In this document: positions 1 to 12,790 of the stretch, in pieces
Layout: each line of letters starts with the position of its first letter
Numbering within the stretch: the first letter of the stretch is position 1
Assembly: GCF_017591435.1 (NCBI RefSeq)
Contig: NC_059278.1
Span: forward strand, 9,122,722 to 9,186,721
From: Portunus trituberculatus
Taxonomy: Eukaryota; Arthropoda; Malacostraca; Decapoda; Portunidae
Direction: 5' to 3'
DNA: 64,000 nucleotides
Made by a program: the position numbers and the translations under genes
Notes under the pieces: generated by a model
Databases searched by the model: none
What the model was told of the DNA's origin: nothing
Seen by the model: only the letters and a program-made list of their open reading frames with translations

Positions 1-568
1 GATGATAAATAGAAAAAAAGTTTCTTTAATGTTTTTCATTACTAATAACGATAATGACAACAGGATACCCGTATTTAAAAACCCTTGAAAATGAGTTACT
101 TAGCGTAGTTAAAAAGCGAATTGCTGAAATAACCGATATAGAAAACATTAAAAAAAAAGAAATTACCTCTTCTAATTTCCCTCCATATGTTCCTTTCTGC
201 AGCGCCATTCATAACCGCGTCCCGTGAGCCTTACCTGTCTTACCTATGGAGGATACCCGAGTAATTAACATTCCCAGCATTCCATAAGGGACCATTTTTT
301 CTCCCTCTCATTCATGCGGCACATATTTCATCGTCCACAAAGGATTAATGGCACGAGAGAAAAGAAGTTCCTGAGGACAAGCCGAAGTTATCTCATTAAA
401 ATTATGGTTCCGTTGGCTTCTGGTCAATTTCAGATTAATCAGCACCAAAAGGCAATTAGTCCAAGTTGGCTACGTGCTGAGTAATTGTCCCAAGTTTGCC
501 TCGTGGATTCTTTCAGCCGTGTTTAATTTAGGTATCGAGAGAACTAAGGCACACTTGGACACGTGTTC
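1..568. other. No recognisable gene; unique flank
   Basis: AT-rich sequence without a convincing reading frame, RNA gene or repeat. Short open frames here have no family resemblance I can see. The stretch ends where the 20-bp minisatellite begins. Confidence 0.5.
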
Positions 569-2136
569 ACGGACACACACCAACACTCACGGACTCACAC
601 CAGCACTCACGGACTCACACCAGCACTCACGGACACACACCAGCACTCACGGACTCACACCAACACTCACGGACTTACACCAGCACTCACGGACTCACAC
701 CAGCACTCACGGACTCACACCAACACTCACGGACTCACACCAGCACTCACGGACTCACACCAGCACTCACGGACTTACACCAGCACTCACGGACTTACAC
801 CAGCACTCACGGACTCACACCAGCACTCACGGACTCACACCAGCACTCACGGACTCACACCAGCACTCACGGACTTACACCAGCACTCACGGACTTACAC
901 CAGCACTCACGGACTTACACCAGCACTCACGGACTCACACCAGCACTCACGGACTCACACCAGCACTCACGGACTCACACCAGCACTCACGGACTTACAC
1001 CAGCACTCACGGACTTACAGCACTCACGGACTCACACCAGCACTCACGGACTCACACCAGCACTCACGGACTCACACCAGCACTCACGGACTCACACCAG
1101 CACTCACGGACTCACACCAGCACTCACGGACTCACACCAACACTCACGGACTCACACCAACACTCACGGACTCACACCAACACTCACGGACTTACACCAG
1201 CACTCACGGACTCACACCAGCACTCACGGACTCACACCAGCACTCACGGACTTACACCAGCACTCACGGACTCACACCAGCACTCACGGACTTACACCAG
1301 CACTCACGGACTTACACCAGCACTCACGGACTCACACCAGCACTCACGGACTCACACCAGCACTCACGGACTCACACCAGCACTCACGGACTCACACCAG
1401 CACTCACGGACTCACACCAGCACTCACGGACTTACACCAGCACTCACGGACTTACACCAGCACTCACGGACTCACACACTCACGCACTCACGGACTCACA
1501 CCAGCACTCACGGACTCACACCAGCACTCACGGACTCACACCAGCACTCACGGACTTACACCAGCACTCACGGACTCACACCAGCACTCACGGACTTACA
1601 CCAGCACTCACGGACTCACACCAGCACTCACGGACTTACACCAGCACTCACGGACTCACACCAGCACTCACGGACTTACACCAGCACTCACGGACTCACA
1701 CCAGCACTCACGGACTCACACCAGCACTCACGGACTCACACCAGCACTCACGGACTCACACCAGCACTCACGGACTCACACCAGCACTCACGGACTTACA
1801 CCAGCACTCACGGACTCACACCAGCACTCACGGACTCACACACTCACCTCACTCACGGACTCACACCACCACTCACGGACTCACACCACCACTCACGGAC
1901 TCACACCACCACTCACGGACTCACACCAGCATTCACGGACTTACACCAGCACTCACGGACACACAACAGCACTCACGGACTCACACCAGCACTCACGGAC
2001 TCACACCAGCACTCACGGACTCACACCAGCACTCACGGACACACAACAGCACTCACGGACACACACCAGCACTCACGGACACACACCAGCACTCACGGAT
2101 ACACACCAGCACTCGTGGATACACAAACGCACTCAC

Positions 2137-2139
<3 letters not shown>
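569..2139. repeat. 20-bp minisatellite, about 78 units
   Basis: Tandem array of the unit GGACTCACACCAGCACTCAC, with common variants in which ACTCAC becomes ACTTAC or ACACAC, or CAGC becomes CAAC. Units are almost perfectly in register, with short slips near 1017, 1475 and 1845. Near the 3' end it degrades (ACACAACAGC, ACTCGTGG) into a pure (CA)n tract. The unit length is 2 modulo 3 and carries no stop on the + strand in the frames used, so reading frames of 544 and 613 codons run through it with a 20-residue period. They are an artefact of the repeat, not protein evidence. Confidence 0.95.

Positions 2140-2190
<51 letters not shown>
2140..2190. repeat. (CA)n microsatellite
   Basis: Pure CA tract joining the minisatellite to the 5' end of a tRNA-derived SINE. 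It is the first of many cases in this window where a SINE or LINE begins directly after (CA)n. Confidence 0.95.
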
Positions 2191-2191
<1 letters not shown>

Positions 2192-2480
2192 GCGTAGTGT
2201 AGTGGTTAGCACGCTCGACTCACAATCGAGAGGCCCGGGTTCGAGTCCCGGAAAGCGGCGAGGCAAATGGGCAAGCCTCTTAATGCGTGGCCCCTGTTCA
2301 CCTAGCAGTAAATAGGTACGGGATGTAACTCGAGGGGTTGTGGCCTTGCTTTCCCAGTGTGTGTTGTGTGTGATGTGGTCTGTCCTACCCGAAGATCAGT
2401 CTATGTCTATGAGCTCTGAGCTCGCTCCGTAATGAGGAAGGGCTGGGTGACCAGCAGACGACCGAGGTGAATTACACACA
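2191..2480 (+). mobile_element. SINE-A copy 1, tRNA(Val)-like head
   Basis: A tRNA-derived short interspersed element. The head has a pol III A box (TAGTGTAGTGG, 2195-2205) and B box (GGTTCGAGTCC, 2238-2248). Between them a 5-bp stem encloses the 7-base loop CTCACAA, whose anticodon would be CAC (Val). The body carries a segment shared with SINE-B (CCTGTTCACCTAGCAGTAAA, then GAGCTCTGAGCTCGCTCC). The 3' end is GGTGAATTACACACA, so the tail is a short CA run. Transcription would be by pol III and mobilisation by a partner LINE in trans. It directly follows a (CA)n tract. The head is not a functional tRNA gene because the acceptor stem is not closed. Confidence 0.85.
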
Positions 2481-3601
2481 TTTACGGTAATACACAAGAG
2501 CAATTTAAATGTATCTCCGAAGTAAAAAAAAAAGAAAAGAAGAAAGCAGCCATTGATATGCTAGACAAGATTTGTTTTAGAGAACAAAATGCTATTCTTT
2601 TAACATCACCACCATCCCCAATGCCAAAAGTAACAACAACAACAACAACAACAACAAAGTTTGCCGACCACCAACACGAAAACAAAAATAACAGAAACAA
2701 CCATTTACTTTCCCAGCACAAAGACTTAAGTTCTTTTGATGCACAGGAGTGGTGCGTGAGCAGCATAACTTTAAACAGGATCGCTTTGCATTCCCTTTGC
2801 ATTACGTCGTGTCCGTGTGCAAGAATGACAGCATAAGTAATTATAATGATGATGATGATAATAATAATAAATAATAATAAGAATAAGAAGAAAAAGAAGA
2901 AGAAATCCTTAACCCCATCAGTATGATATGAAACAAAGACCAGCACCAGAAGTAATGAATGAAATCTTTAGAAGTATCTACAAGAACGAATGGAATTAAA
3001 AGAATAATTTTCAATTTCTGGTCAGTCTAATGACTGGAGGTATTTGTAGAACAAGTAAAGATTTTATTAACGACAGCTGTGAAAGATGGATGATAGATAG
3101 CTGTGAAAGCGAAAATAATTAAGACTACTAATGTTATCTTAAAGAAGGTGTTACGTAAAGATAAACTCACAATACTGTAATCTACGTACAAGGACAAGAA
3201 AAAAATGTTGGAAAATAAATAGGAAAGAAAACAGAAAATATTATCTTAACAAACTACACACTTGAAATAAATAGCCTAGGAAAACAGTAATCAAATTTCA
3301 GCCTGAGGAAGCGGTTTACCTGAAGATTAATTAAGAGCAACAGGTGATTAGACGCCGAACGATCTCCTTTCAATTTTACCTTCGAGATTAACCAGGCACA
3401 CGAGGGGGCACCAGCAGGACGCGAGGGGAAGGTGCGAGGTATAGGTACAGGAAGCTCTTCTAACACTGAGGCGAGCGGTGGGTACAGGAGAGGCTGGAAA
3501 AGGGAGGAGGGAAAGGGAGTCAGAGGAATTGGGACGCGCGGGGAGTTGATGGAGGGAAGAGGAAGATTTGGGAGTGGATGGGACGAAAAGAGCGAGAATT
3601 C

Positions 3602-3602
<1 letters not shown>
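2481..3602. other. No gene seen; short simple repeats
   Basis: Holds an (AAC)n run near 2633-2657, a (GAT)n/(AAT)n stretch near 2845-2880 and A-rich purine sequence. Open frames across these repeats show only low-complexity composition. Confidence 0.5.

Positions 3603-3652
<50 letters not shown>
3603..3652. repeat. (GA)n microsatellite
   Basis: Pure GA dinucleotide tract. The Arg-Glu open frame over it is an artefact. Confidence 0.9.
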
Positions 3653-3653
<1 letters not shown>

Positions 3654-3875
3654 AAAAGGTGAAATTTCAGTCTAAACGGAGGAAAAAGGACATATTATGC
3701 TGTAAAAGATGAAGGATAAAGAAACAGTCACAAGTAAGAGGGGAGAAAAAGATTTGAGACACGCAGGGAGGAAGGAAGCAGGTGAAGTGACATTTCTGAG
3801 ACACCGAGAAGGGAGAGAAGCATTCCAGGTATCCCAGGTAATTTGTGGATGAGGTGGACACGTGTATACCCAGAG

Positions 3876-3932
3876 GAGGAGAAGGAGGAGGAGGAGGAGG
3901 AGGAGGAGGAAGGAAGGAAGGAGGATACTGTC
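3876..3932. repeat. (GGA)n purine tract
   Basis: Imperfect GGA trinucleotide run grading into GGAA units. No gene signal is attached. Confidence 0.7.
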
Positions 3933-4014
3933 ACGCCCATAATCACCAAAGAAAGTTACGTGATCTTTAGCAATTAGTGTAGTGTCTGGCCTGAGAGGAG
4001 AAGTGATAAGATAG

Positions 4015-6160
<2,146 letters not shown>

Positions 6161-6167
6161 AAGTGGA

Positions 6168-6198
6168 ATATATACTAGTTGTCCTTGAGTTGATCAGC
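6168..6198 (+). promoter_or_regulatory. Possible TATA box plus arthropod-type initiator
   Basis: ATATATAC at 6168-6175 lies about 25 bases upstream of TCAGC (6194-6198), close to the arthropod initiator TCAGT. The spacing suits a TATA/Inr core promoter for the gene starting at 6620. That would imply a 5' leader of about 420 bases, unless a leader intron is removed. Both motifs are short and could occur by chance. Confidence 0.3.
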
Positions 6199-6619
6199 AA
6201 TACTGGTCATCACTGTGTTTGAGAATTAGGAGCGTGGCTTGGGCGGTTGGTTAATGTATATTATGATGTGTCCTCGTATTTACTGGTTGCCAAGGCGTTA
6301 GGAGGAATGTTCGTAGCATGCTACGATGTGAGGATCATGCGCATTGGTGCTTCTCAGGGCTTCCTCCCAGGCTCTTCCCGTATGTCTTCCTCGTATTCTG
6401 GGTTAAGGTAGGAAGCAAGGAACACTCACGAATACATTTTCTCGTCTACGTCAGTGCAGCAGCTTCATAACTACAAAAGTCTCCTCCCTTTACTCTTTCC
6501 TGACTCATTGCAACATCAGCAAGTCTGAAGAGGAAGAGCTGTCCTGAACACCTCCTTCAAGCATCACAGTCCTCCTTGAAGCTATTACACTCTCAACAAG
6601 AACTCTGCAGCTCTCTATC

Positions 6620-7393
6620 ATGACGCCTGTCTCGCCCCGCAGAACGTTGTATGTCTTGGCCCTGTTGCTGCTTCCTCTGCTGCTCCTACAAACACCTGCA
6701 AGCGACGCGACTGTCGTGTATATGTTTCGCAAGGTGTTTGTGTCACCAATAATGGTAAACTCCTCAAAGAGTGAAAGCCTCTGTCACGGCGAGGACACCC
6801 ATCATGTTGGGCGCTGTTCAGGCGCCTGCACTATGCACGAGTGGTGTCAGCTGTGGTGTAGCAACTCTCCCCTCATTTGTACCCTCTATAGCGCCTTGGT
6901 TATGCCCACCTACCGCGACGCCTCTCCGGATGATTCCCTCGTGTGCTACACTCGCCGGCCGATGGACCTTGCCACTGGAGCTAAACCCTTCATGGGTACC
7001 ATGCACGAGGACTCAAACGTGTCAACCCTCGTGGATGGAATATATGACATGCAACAGGAAAATTGTTTCAAGACCAAGAAGGCTAATGGACATAGATGGT
7101 TTGTCCTCGACCTGGGAGAGAAACGCAGCTTCTCTCACGTTCGTCTCCGGGCACAGAATAATCGAATCGCCAGTAAAATGTTCTCTGAGGTTGAGGTTCG
7201 CATCGGGAATGAGCGTGTACAGTTTCCTGACGATTTCTTTTCCTATACTTTCTTTGGAAAATTTATCGGCCCAGCGTATGCCAATCAAGAGATCGATCTG
7301 ACGACCTCCTCTCCTGTTCAGGCGAGGTTCATTTCCGTCCAGAGATTCGTCAGCCGTCAGCACTTCCAGGTGTGTCATGTTGAAGTTTTCTGA
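6620..7393 (+). CDS. Secreted PAN/apple-like plus F5/8 type C (fucolectin-like) domain protein
   Basis: Single open frame of 257 residues and the only convincing intact protein gene here. Residues 8-30 are a hydrophobic signal peptide (LLLLPLLLLQTPASDA, cleavage likely near 30). Residues 55-110 are Cys-rich (Cys55, 66, 70, 76, 80, 87, 109) with the pattern C-x3-C-x5-WC-x3-C, resembling a PAN/apple or C-type-lectin-like module. Residues 135-257 look like an F5/8 type C or fucolectin-type galactose-binding fold: LVDGIYD, CF, WFVLDLG, VRLRAQ, VEVRIG, and the terminal CHVEVF. Such proteins are extracellular and the family is usually linked to carbohydrate binding. A role in immunity or cell adhesion is inference. 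The start is the first ATG before the signal peptide. I see no AATAAA within about 300 bases downstream. The coding region is intronless. The ligand is unknown. Confidence 0.8.
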   Translation: MTPVSPRRTLYVLALLLLPLLLLQTPASDATVVYMFRKVFVSPIMVNSSKSESLCHGEDTHHVGRCSGACTMHEWCQLWCSNSPLICTLYSALVMPTYRDASPDDSLVCYTRRPMDLATGAKPFMGTMHEDSNVSTLVDGIYDMQQENCFKTKKANGHRWFVLDLGEKRSFSHVRLRAQNNRIASKMFSEVEVRIGNERVQFPDDFFSYTFFGKFIGPAYANQEIDLTTSSPVQARFISVQRFVSRQHFQVCHVEVF

Positions 7394-7864
7394 GGCCTGC
7401 ATGTGTGTATAGGACGTCGTCATCGCATCGTGCGTGCAGTGTGTTGTTTGCGTGCATCGTTCCGTAGAGCCTTGAAAAGATGACTCTAACTATTCTAATT
7501 TTCTGAGAAGCATTCATACTTTTATTCTGTCTACCGAGATGATTAAGAAAATTGCTTATATGTTTTTCATGGTTTTATTTGTTTCCTCTCTAGATTTAAT
7601 GGGAATACTTTTAATTTATCATTGATGCTTTGGTAATAAGTAATTTGTCACTGATATATTGGTAACCAGTGAACAATTAATGAACATAAAAAGAACTAAC
7701 AATCACCTTCCGCTCCTTCCGTAAGCAGCATCCTCGCTCTATGAATTATTGTTGTATTGCATCACTGGCAGACAATCAGCATTTCAAATATCAATTTCTT
7801 CATGCATCCATTTCACCATGTTAAAGAAGATCAGAGACCAGTTTTACTACTTTTTTCTTTAAAA

Positions 7865-7865
<1 letters not shown>
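7394..7865. other. 3' flank of the secreted-protein gene
   Basis: AT-rich sequence that probably includes the 3' untranslated region. There is no canonical AATAAA, and ACATAAA near 7684 is the nearest variant. No other feature was seen. Confidence 0.4.

Positions 7866-7922
<57 letters not shown>
7866..7922. repeat. (CA)n microsatellite
   Basis: Pure CA tract ending seven bases before the tRNA-like head of SINE-B copy 1. Confidence 0.95.
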
Positions 7923-7923
<1 letters not shown>

Positions 7924-7929
7924 ACACGC

Positions 7930-8218
7930 GCCCGGTAGCTCAGTGGTTAGAGCGCTGGCTTCACATGCCAGAGGACCGGGGTTCGATTCCCCGGCCGGGT
8001 GGAGATATTTGGGTGTGTCTCCTTTCACGTGTAGCCCCTGTTCACCTAGCAGTGAGTAGGTACGGGATGTAAATCGAGGAGTTGTGACCTTGTTGTCCCG
8101 GTGTGTGGTGTGTGCCTGGTCTCAGGCCTATCCGAAGATCGGAAATAATGAGCTCTGAGCTCGTTCCGTAGGGTAACGTCTGGCTGTCTCGTCTGAGATT
8201 GCAGCAGATCAAACAGTG

Positions 8219-8220
<2 letters not shown>
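7930..8220 (+). mobile_element. SINE-B copy 1 with near-complete tRNA(Val)-like head
   Basis: The first 72 bases (7930-8001) fold as a whole tRNA cloverleaf. The acceptor stem GCCCGGT pairs with GCCGGGT (with G-U pairs), the D arm contains TAGCTCAGTGG (A box, 7936-7946), the anticodon stem CTGGC/GCCAG encloses TTCACAT (anticodon CAC, Val), and the T arm contains GGTTCGATTCC (B box, 7980-7990). A SINE body follows that shares CCTGTTCACCTAGCAGTGAG and GAGCTCTGAGCTCGTTCC with SINE-A, then ends CAGATCAAACAGTGAA and passes into (CA)n. The 3' extension and the repeated copies make this a SINE rather than a working tRNA gene. Confidence 0.87.
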
Positions 8221-8253
<33 letters not shown>

Positions 8254-8357
8254 CTGGTCTCAGACCTATCCCAAGATCGGAAATAATGAGCTCTGAGCTC
8301 GTTCCGTAGGGTAACGTCTGGCTGTCTCGTCAGAGACTGCAGCAGATCAAACAGTGA

Positions 8358-8410
<53 letters not shown>
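8221..8410 (+). mobile_element. SINE-B 3' fragment between two (CA)n tracts
   Basis: (CA)n at 8221-8250 is followed by a 5'-truncated SINE-B (8251-8358), beginning at CCTGGTCTCAG and ending CAAACAGTGAATTACA. A second (CA)n tract then runs to about 8410. This fragment lies head-to-tail with the copy just upstream, as if it inserted into that copy's CA tail, or the reverse. Confidence 0.8.
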
Positions 8411-8413
<3 letters not shown>

Positions 8414-11000
8414 TTCAGGTCCATTTAATCTTGAGTATTCATCGCATCAGCTGACGACAAAGCGATGTGATGATGTACAATACCTTACCATAAACAAATA
8501 ATATGCCAGCCTGCTAAATATGCAGCAGATCTCCCCCATCGCCACTCTTATAACCTCTGCACCCCGACACTCCTCACCTCCACAGCCGCTGGTGGGATCA
8601 CAAAGCCATTGTGAGGGGCGGAGTAAATCACGAGCTCTGGGTTGATTTCTGGGCCAATGGTCGCTCGTTACTCGCATACAGGGATCGCTTTAGACTCCCA
8701 TAATACAGCATTGCTACCTGTTGTTAGCTGTGTTGTGTATGTGTACTGTCAGTGCGGTAGTCACAGTTGATCCCTCCAGTGTAAAAGAGAAAGTAATAAA
8801 GTAAATAAACAAATAGATAGATGAAATAAAAGGTAAAACAGGAGGTAACTGCATGCTAAAAGAGAAAGGGAGTGGGAAGAGAAGTGTGCAAAAATCGGGG
8901 GAAAACATGATGTCCATTCTATCAATTTTTGGGTGAGGTTACGTTAGATTAGGTTAGGTTAAATTAAGCTCTTTTTTTTACTTATTTATTTGACCGTTTA
9001 AAAAAAATAACCAGAGATTTCTTAAACGGAGGTCAGACTTGCCCCAATAATTCTCTCCACATGTTCGTTACAACTGAAAGATGAAAAAAGAGATCAAGTC
9101 TAATGAGATGACCATAATATCTAAACTAAGCTCTTCTGAAGAAATCTCTGGAAATTACTAACTTTGTGACAACGCGTTGTGTGATATGATTACTCCGTTC
9201 AGAGGTCAGAACACGGAGTAGGTTCAGCGTGGACATTCATTCCCATTCGTTGTTCAAACTCCCCAGACGTGAATGGTTCATCGAGCCTCACACTCCACAC
9301 TCATACTATGCACTGGCACGTCTGGTCATCAATCATTCCTCTGCCATCCTTCATTCATTCACTACACGCTCGTTGCTCGACTTGCCTGTCTGTTACCCGC
9401 GATCCGTCTGTCTCGCCTAATTCTGGTTTGCTCTCGTTCCATTTCCTTTTATCTTCACCTCCTCACCACATATTATTTCCACCACCTTTAGTTACACGAT
9501 TTTATATATTCTCCTTATTTAATAGATAGTTCGGTCTCCCAAAGTCCCACGATAATTATTATGCATGCCTTTGCAAATAATGATAATCAGAAATGAATGT
9601 AAAAGGATTATTTTAACTTCCAATTTTGTGTTATAAGTGTATTTCGGAGATTTTCACAATAACTTGAAATAGCGCAGTATAGGATAAAATAAATAAAGAA
9701 AACTAAGATGAAAAAAAAACTGACGGCTAATCCTAAAAATAAAAAAAATAAAAAAAAAGTGATGGCTGATCCTCCTGCAATATGTAACGCATCTTAGCGC
9801 TCCCCAGTTCCTTGTGTTTCTCAGCTGCGCATCACAGAACTCTGAGCCTTCGTGATACCTTCAAAGGTTGGATAAACTTTACTTCCATCATAGAAAAGGT
9901 TTATAGATCCCGGGTGACTACAGCCTACCGGAATGAGACGAGGGGTACTAGGCGCCACAGTCCTTTGCGATACACACACTAGTCTAGAGGGAAACTAAAG
10001 ATTTTAGAAACAATGTGCAGTGACAGCCTCTACATACTTCACCCTAGAAAAGAAAGCTTATTTATCTCCTACGGCTTGCTGGAATGATACAGATGCTTCA
10101 TACTACATTCTCTCACTGTAAACACAATGAAGAGAACCAGTGTGCGATGGCAAATTCTGCATGCTTATCCCTACATCCCAGAAAAGGTTTGGATTGTATT
10201 TTGAAACATTTCTTCAGCTTAACTCGACAACTTTCAACAATCTCTGCTGGAGGTTACAAGTGTTTTCATAGGGTATTTTCAATATTCTTGTGAAGTTGAT
10301 AGTTTTAATGAGGAATTCTACACTATCAGTAAAAAATATACCTTACACTCCTGGTACTCCAACGAATCTTTTTGTGCAACTTTGAAAGTAATCATTTTGA
10401 CAACCAAACCCAAATCTTTTCAAATTATATTGTTTCTCTGCTTCCTGTGTTGCGGCCGCGTTGAGGTTCTCTTAGGAAATAATGCCACGATTTATTAGGT
10501 TTTCAAAAATGTTCAACTTTAAAGGATTAATCTCGAAAACTTTTACGAACCTTGAGGATTCATTCTCACCGTTTCAGCTGTTCACTAGACTACTTACGAG
10601 TATAAGAAATGCAAATGTTAATTATTGGCATTTTTCAAGCATATTTTTTATGACTAAGAAGTTAACGTGCATTCTGTGACATGAATAAGTAAAAACACTT
10701 GTGCGAACCAGACTAATCACTTAATGGATTCGTGAAGTTCAGAGAAGCTTAAGCGTTTCATAACACATGCCCTAGGTCACGTTAGTCGAGTCTGCTTGGT
10801 TGTTTTCAAAGGGAGAAAGAGAATAGGATATGTACACTCAATTTCCCTCTCCTCGTACACAAACCTTGTAAAATAAGTCAGTAAACCATCAAATAAGATT
10901 CATCCCTCGTCCTAGTTTAAAGAAGACGTACCCTTCCCGCTGGACGTGCTTTCGGGAAATAACAACGTTTAATGTCCAACTCTAGAAATAGTAGAAGTAT
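8411..11000. other. No gene seen
   Basis: Contains short GGTTAG-like runs near 8935-8960 and A-rich tandem sequence near 9700-9770 (two copies of a CTGACGGCTAATCCT-like motif). Open frames are short and unrelated to known families. The stretch runs up to the assembly gap. Confidence 0.45.
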
Positions 11001-11500
11001 NNNNNNNNNNNNNNNNNNNNNNNNNNNNNNNNNNNNNNNNNNNNNNNNNNNNNNNNNNNNNNNNNNNNNNNNNNNNNNNNNNNNNNNNNNNNNNNNNNNN
11101 NNNNNNNNNNNNNNNNNNNNNNNNNNNNNNNNNNNNNNNNNNNNNNNNNNNNNNNNNNNNNNNNNNNNNNNNNNNNNNNNNNNNNNNNNNNNNNNNNNNN
11201 NNNNNNNNNNNNNNNNNNNNNNNNNNNNNNNNNNNNNNNNNNNNNNNNNNNNNNNNNNNNNNNNNNNNNNNNNNNNNNNNNNNNNNNNNNNNNNNNNNNN
11301 NNNNNNNNNNNNNNNNNNNNNNNNNNNNNNNNNNNNNNNNNNNNNNNNNNNNNNNNNNNNNNNNNNNNNNNNNNNNNNNNNNNNNNNNNNNNNNNNNNNN
11401 NNNNNNNNNNNNNNNNNNNNNNNNNNNNNNNNNNNNNNNNNNNNNNNNNNNNNNNNNNNNNNNNNNNNNNNNNNNNNNNNNNNNNNNNNNNNNNNNNNNN
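11001..11500. other. Assembly gap of exactly 500 N
   Basis: A run of 500 undetermined bases, the conventional scaffold gap of unknown true size. Frames drawn across it are meaningless. Flanking frames (10917-11000 and 11501-11636) cannot be joined. Confidence 0.99.
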
Positions 11501-12032
11501 TCACCACTTGCCTTACCAGATTCACCAATACTGAGATCCTTTGATGCCTGTCTCTACGGGCTGTTGTCAAAGGAAGAACTTTATGGCAAAAGTTTTCCAG
11601 TCTGCTTTGCAACATGTAATAGGTTTTCGGAGACAAATTCTAATCATTTGACTACAACTTCTTCATGCAGTTATTTTATCAGTACTATTAATATGAAATA
11701 TCCCTAAAAAAATACTGTACTAGCTTATGTACTACCTGTAGTATTGTAAAACTTCATTTATTTATTTATTTACTTAAAATCATCTATTATTGTATTTTTT
11801 TCAGGAGGGTCTGGTTCTGTACAACCATCCACCAGTAGTGTTGATGTTAATGATGACATCACTCAATGGTGTATAACTATGCTATTTGTTCCATGCTAAC
11901 ATAAGTTCAAATTTTGTTATTTATTACATACCTATAAACACTCTTTATGTATGTATGTGTGTGCCATATTTTTCAACTGTATTTTTATTGAAGTCAAATG
12001 ATGTGCTAATTAAATGCTTTGTATTTGTGCAG

Positions 12033-12617
12033 TACATCAGTAGCCCTGTAGGCACATCTGGCTTCCAAGCCAACAGCAGCTCCCTATCAAAGCCGCAGCA
12101 GAAGGCTTCGAATTCCTGCAGGTGAGTGTTGTTTTTTTGTTGCTTTGGGTTGTTTTTTTTTTAGGAATATATGTCTTGTGCATTTAGAAAAGTTATTCCA
12201 AAAGTGTATCATCTTACCAACACTTTGTATACATAGAAAGGAAATATGACACCATAGGATAGCAAGACATGTATCCTGACTAACAGTATATTTGTAAATT
12301 GTAGGCAATACAAAATAAGTTATTTCTTTAATTTATTATAAGTGTTCATTCAAAGCTTGAATATTTGTCAAGTATTTGAGAAGCAGTAGCAGATGAATGC
12401 TTCCGTGTAGGAGCTGGTGGCAGTGGTGCAGGAGCAATGAGTCTTTTTAAGGAAGGGGATGATTATCCATCAGGGCTTGCAGCAGGCACTGCAACAGATT
12501 GCACCATCTCAGCAGCAATCTGTGGAAATTCAAAAGAAGATGCTTGAATCTTTGCAACAAAACAAAAACAGTAATGCTGCATCTTTTGCGATCTATCACT
12601 ATTTTCATGCTAACTAA
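12033..12617 (+). pseudogene. Two-exon 3' gene fragment, Gln-rich C terminus, family not recognised
   Basis: Exon 12033-12121 has a clean acceptor (TTTGTATTTGTGCAG) and a near-consensus donor (CAG then GTGAGT). It encodes about 30 residues rich in Ser, Gln and Asn and leaves phase AG. A later acceptor at 12451 (TCTTTTTAAG) starts an exon at 12452 that continues in frame to TAA at 12615-12617. It encodes a helical Gln-rich stretch (HQGLQQALQQ, then SVEIQKKMLESLQQNK). A possible upstream exon at 11805-11868 (polypyrimidine tract, TCAG) does not join this frame, so the model is incomplete or decayed. The look is of a DNA-binding or transposon-associated protein tail, but I cannot name it. The upstream part may lie in the gap. 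Confidence 0.35.
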
Positions 12618-12645
12618 ATGCCTCCCTTCCTCCCGCAGCCTCACT

Positions 12646-12790
12646 TGACAACACTCTTCTTTCTTTCACCCCTGTTCTGTCCACCTCTCTAATGTAAGAG
12701 TTAACCAGTACTCTCTCTTTTCTGCTAAACTCTAGAACTCCTGTATTTCCATCTACCTATGACCTAAAGCCATTTAATAGGGATCCCAAG
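12646..12790 (+). mobile_element. Possible LINE 3' terminal remnant
   Basis: Reads, in broken frames, like the end of a reverse-transcriptase ORF: a phrase close to ELTSTLSF, then NSCISIYL, then PKAI. This resembles the 3' tail of common decapod LINEs. There is no boundary or tail. Confidence 0.3.

Noticed and set aside
569..2139. CRISPR array
   Set aside because: Units are contiguous without unique spacers and the genome is eukaryotic.
474..2315. 613- and 544-codon open frames rich in Thr, His and Ser
   Set aside because: They follow the 20-bp repeat with an exact 20-residue period and exist in two frames at once. This is a property of the repeat, not coding evidence.
7930..8001. Functional tRNA-Val gene
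   Set aside because: Good cloverleaf, but it is fused to a SINE body shared with other copies, and its acceptor stem has G-U pairs at both ends. A SINE head explains it better.
10917..11636. Frames spanning the gap
   Set aside because: Undetermined bases were read as open codons. The minus-strand 11501-11636 peptide has no family resemblance I can defend.
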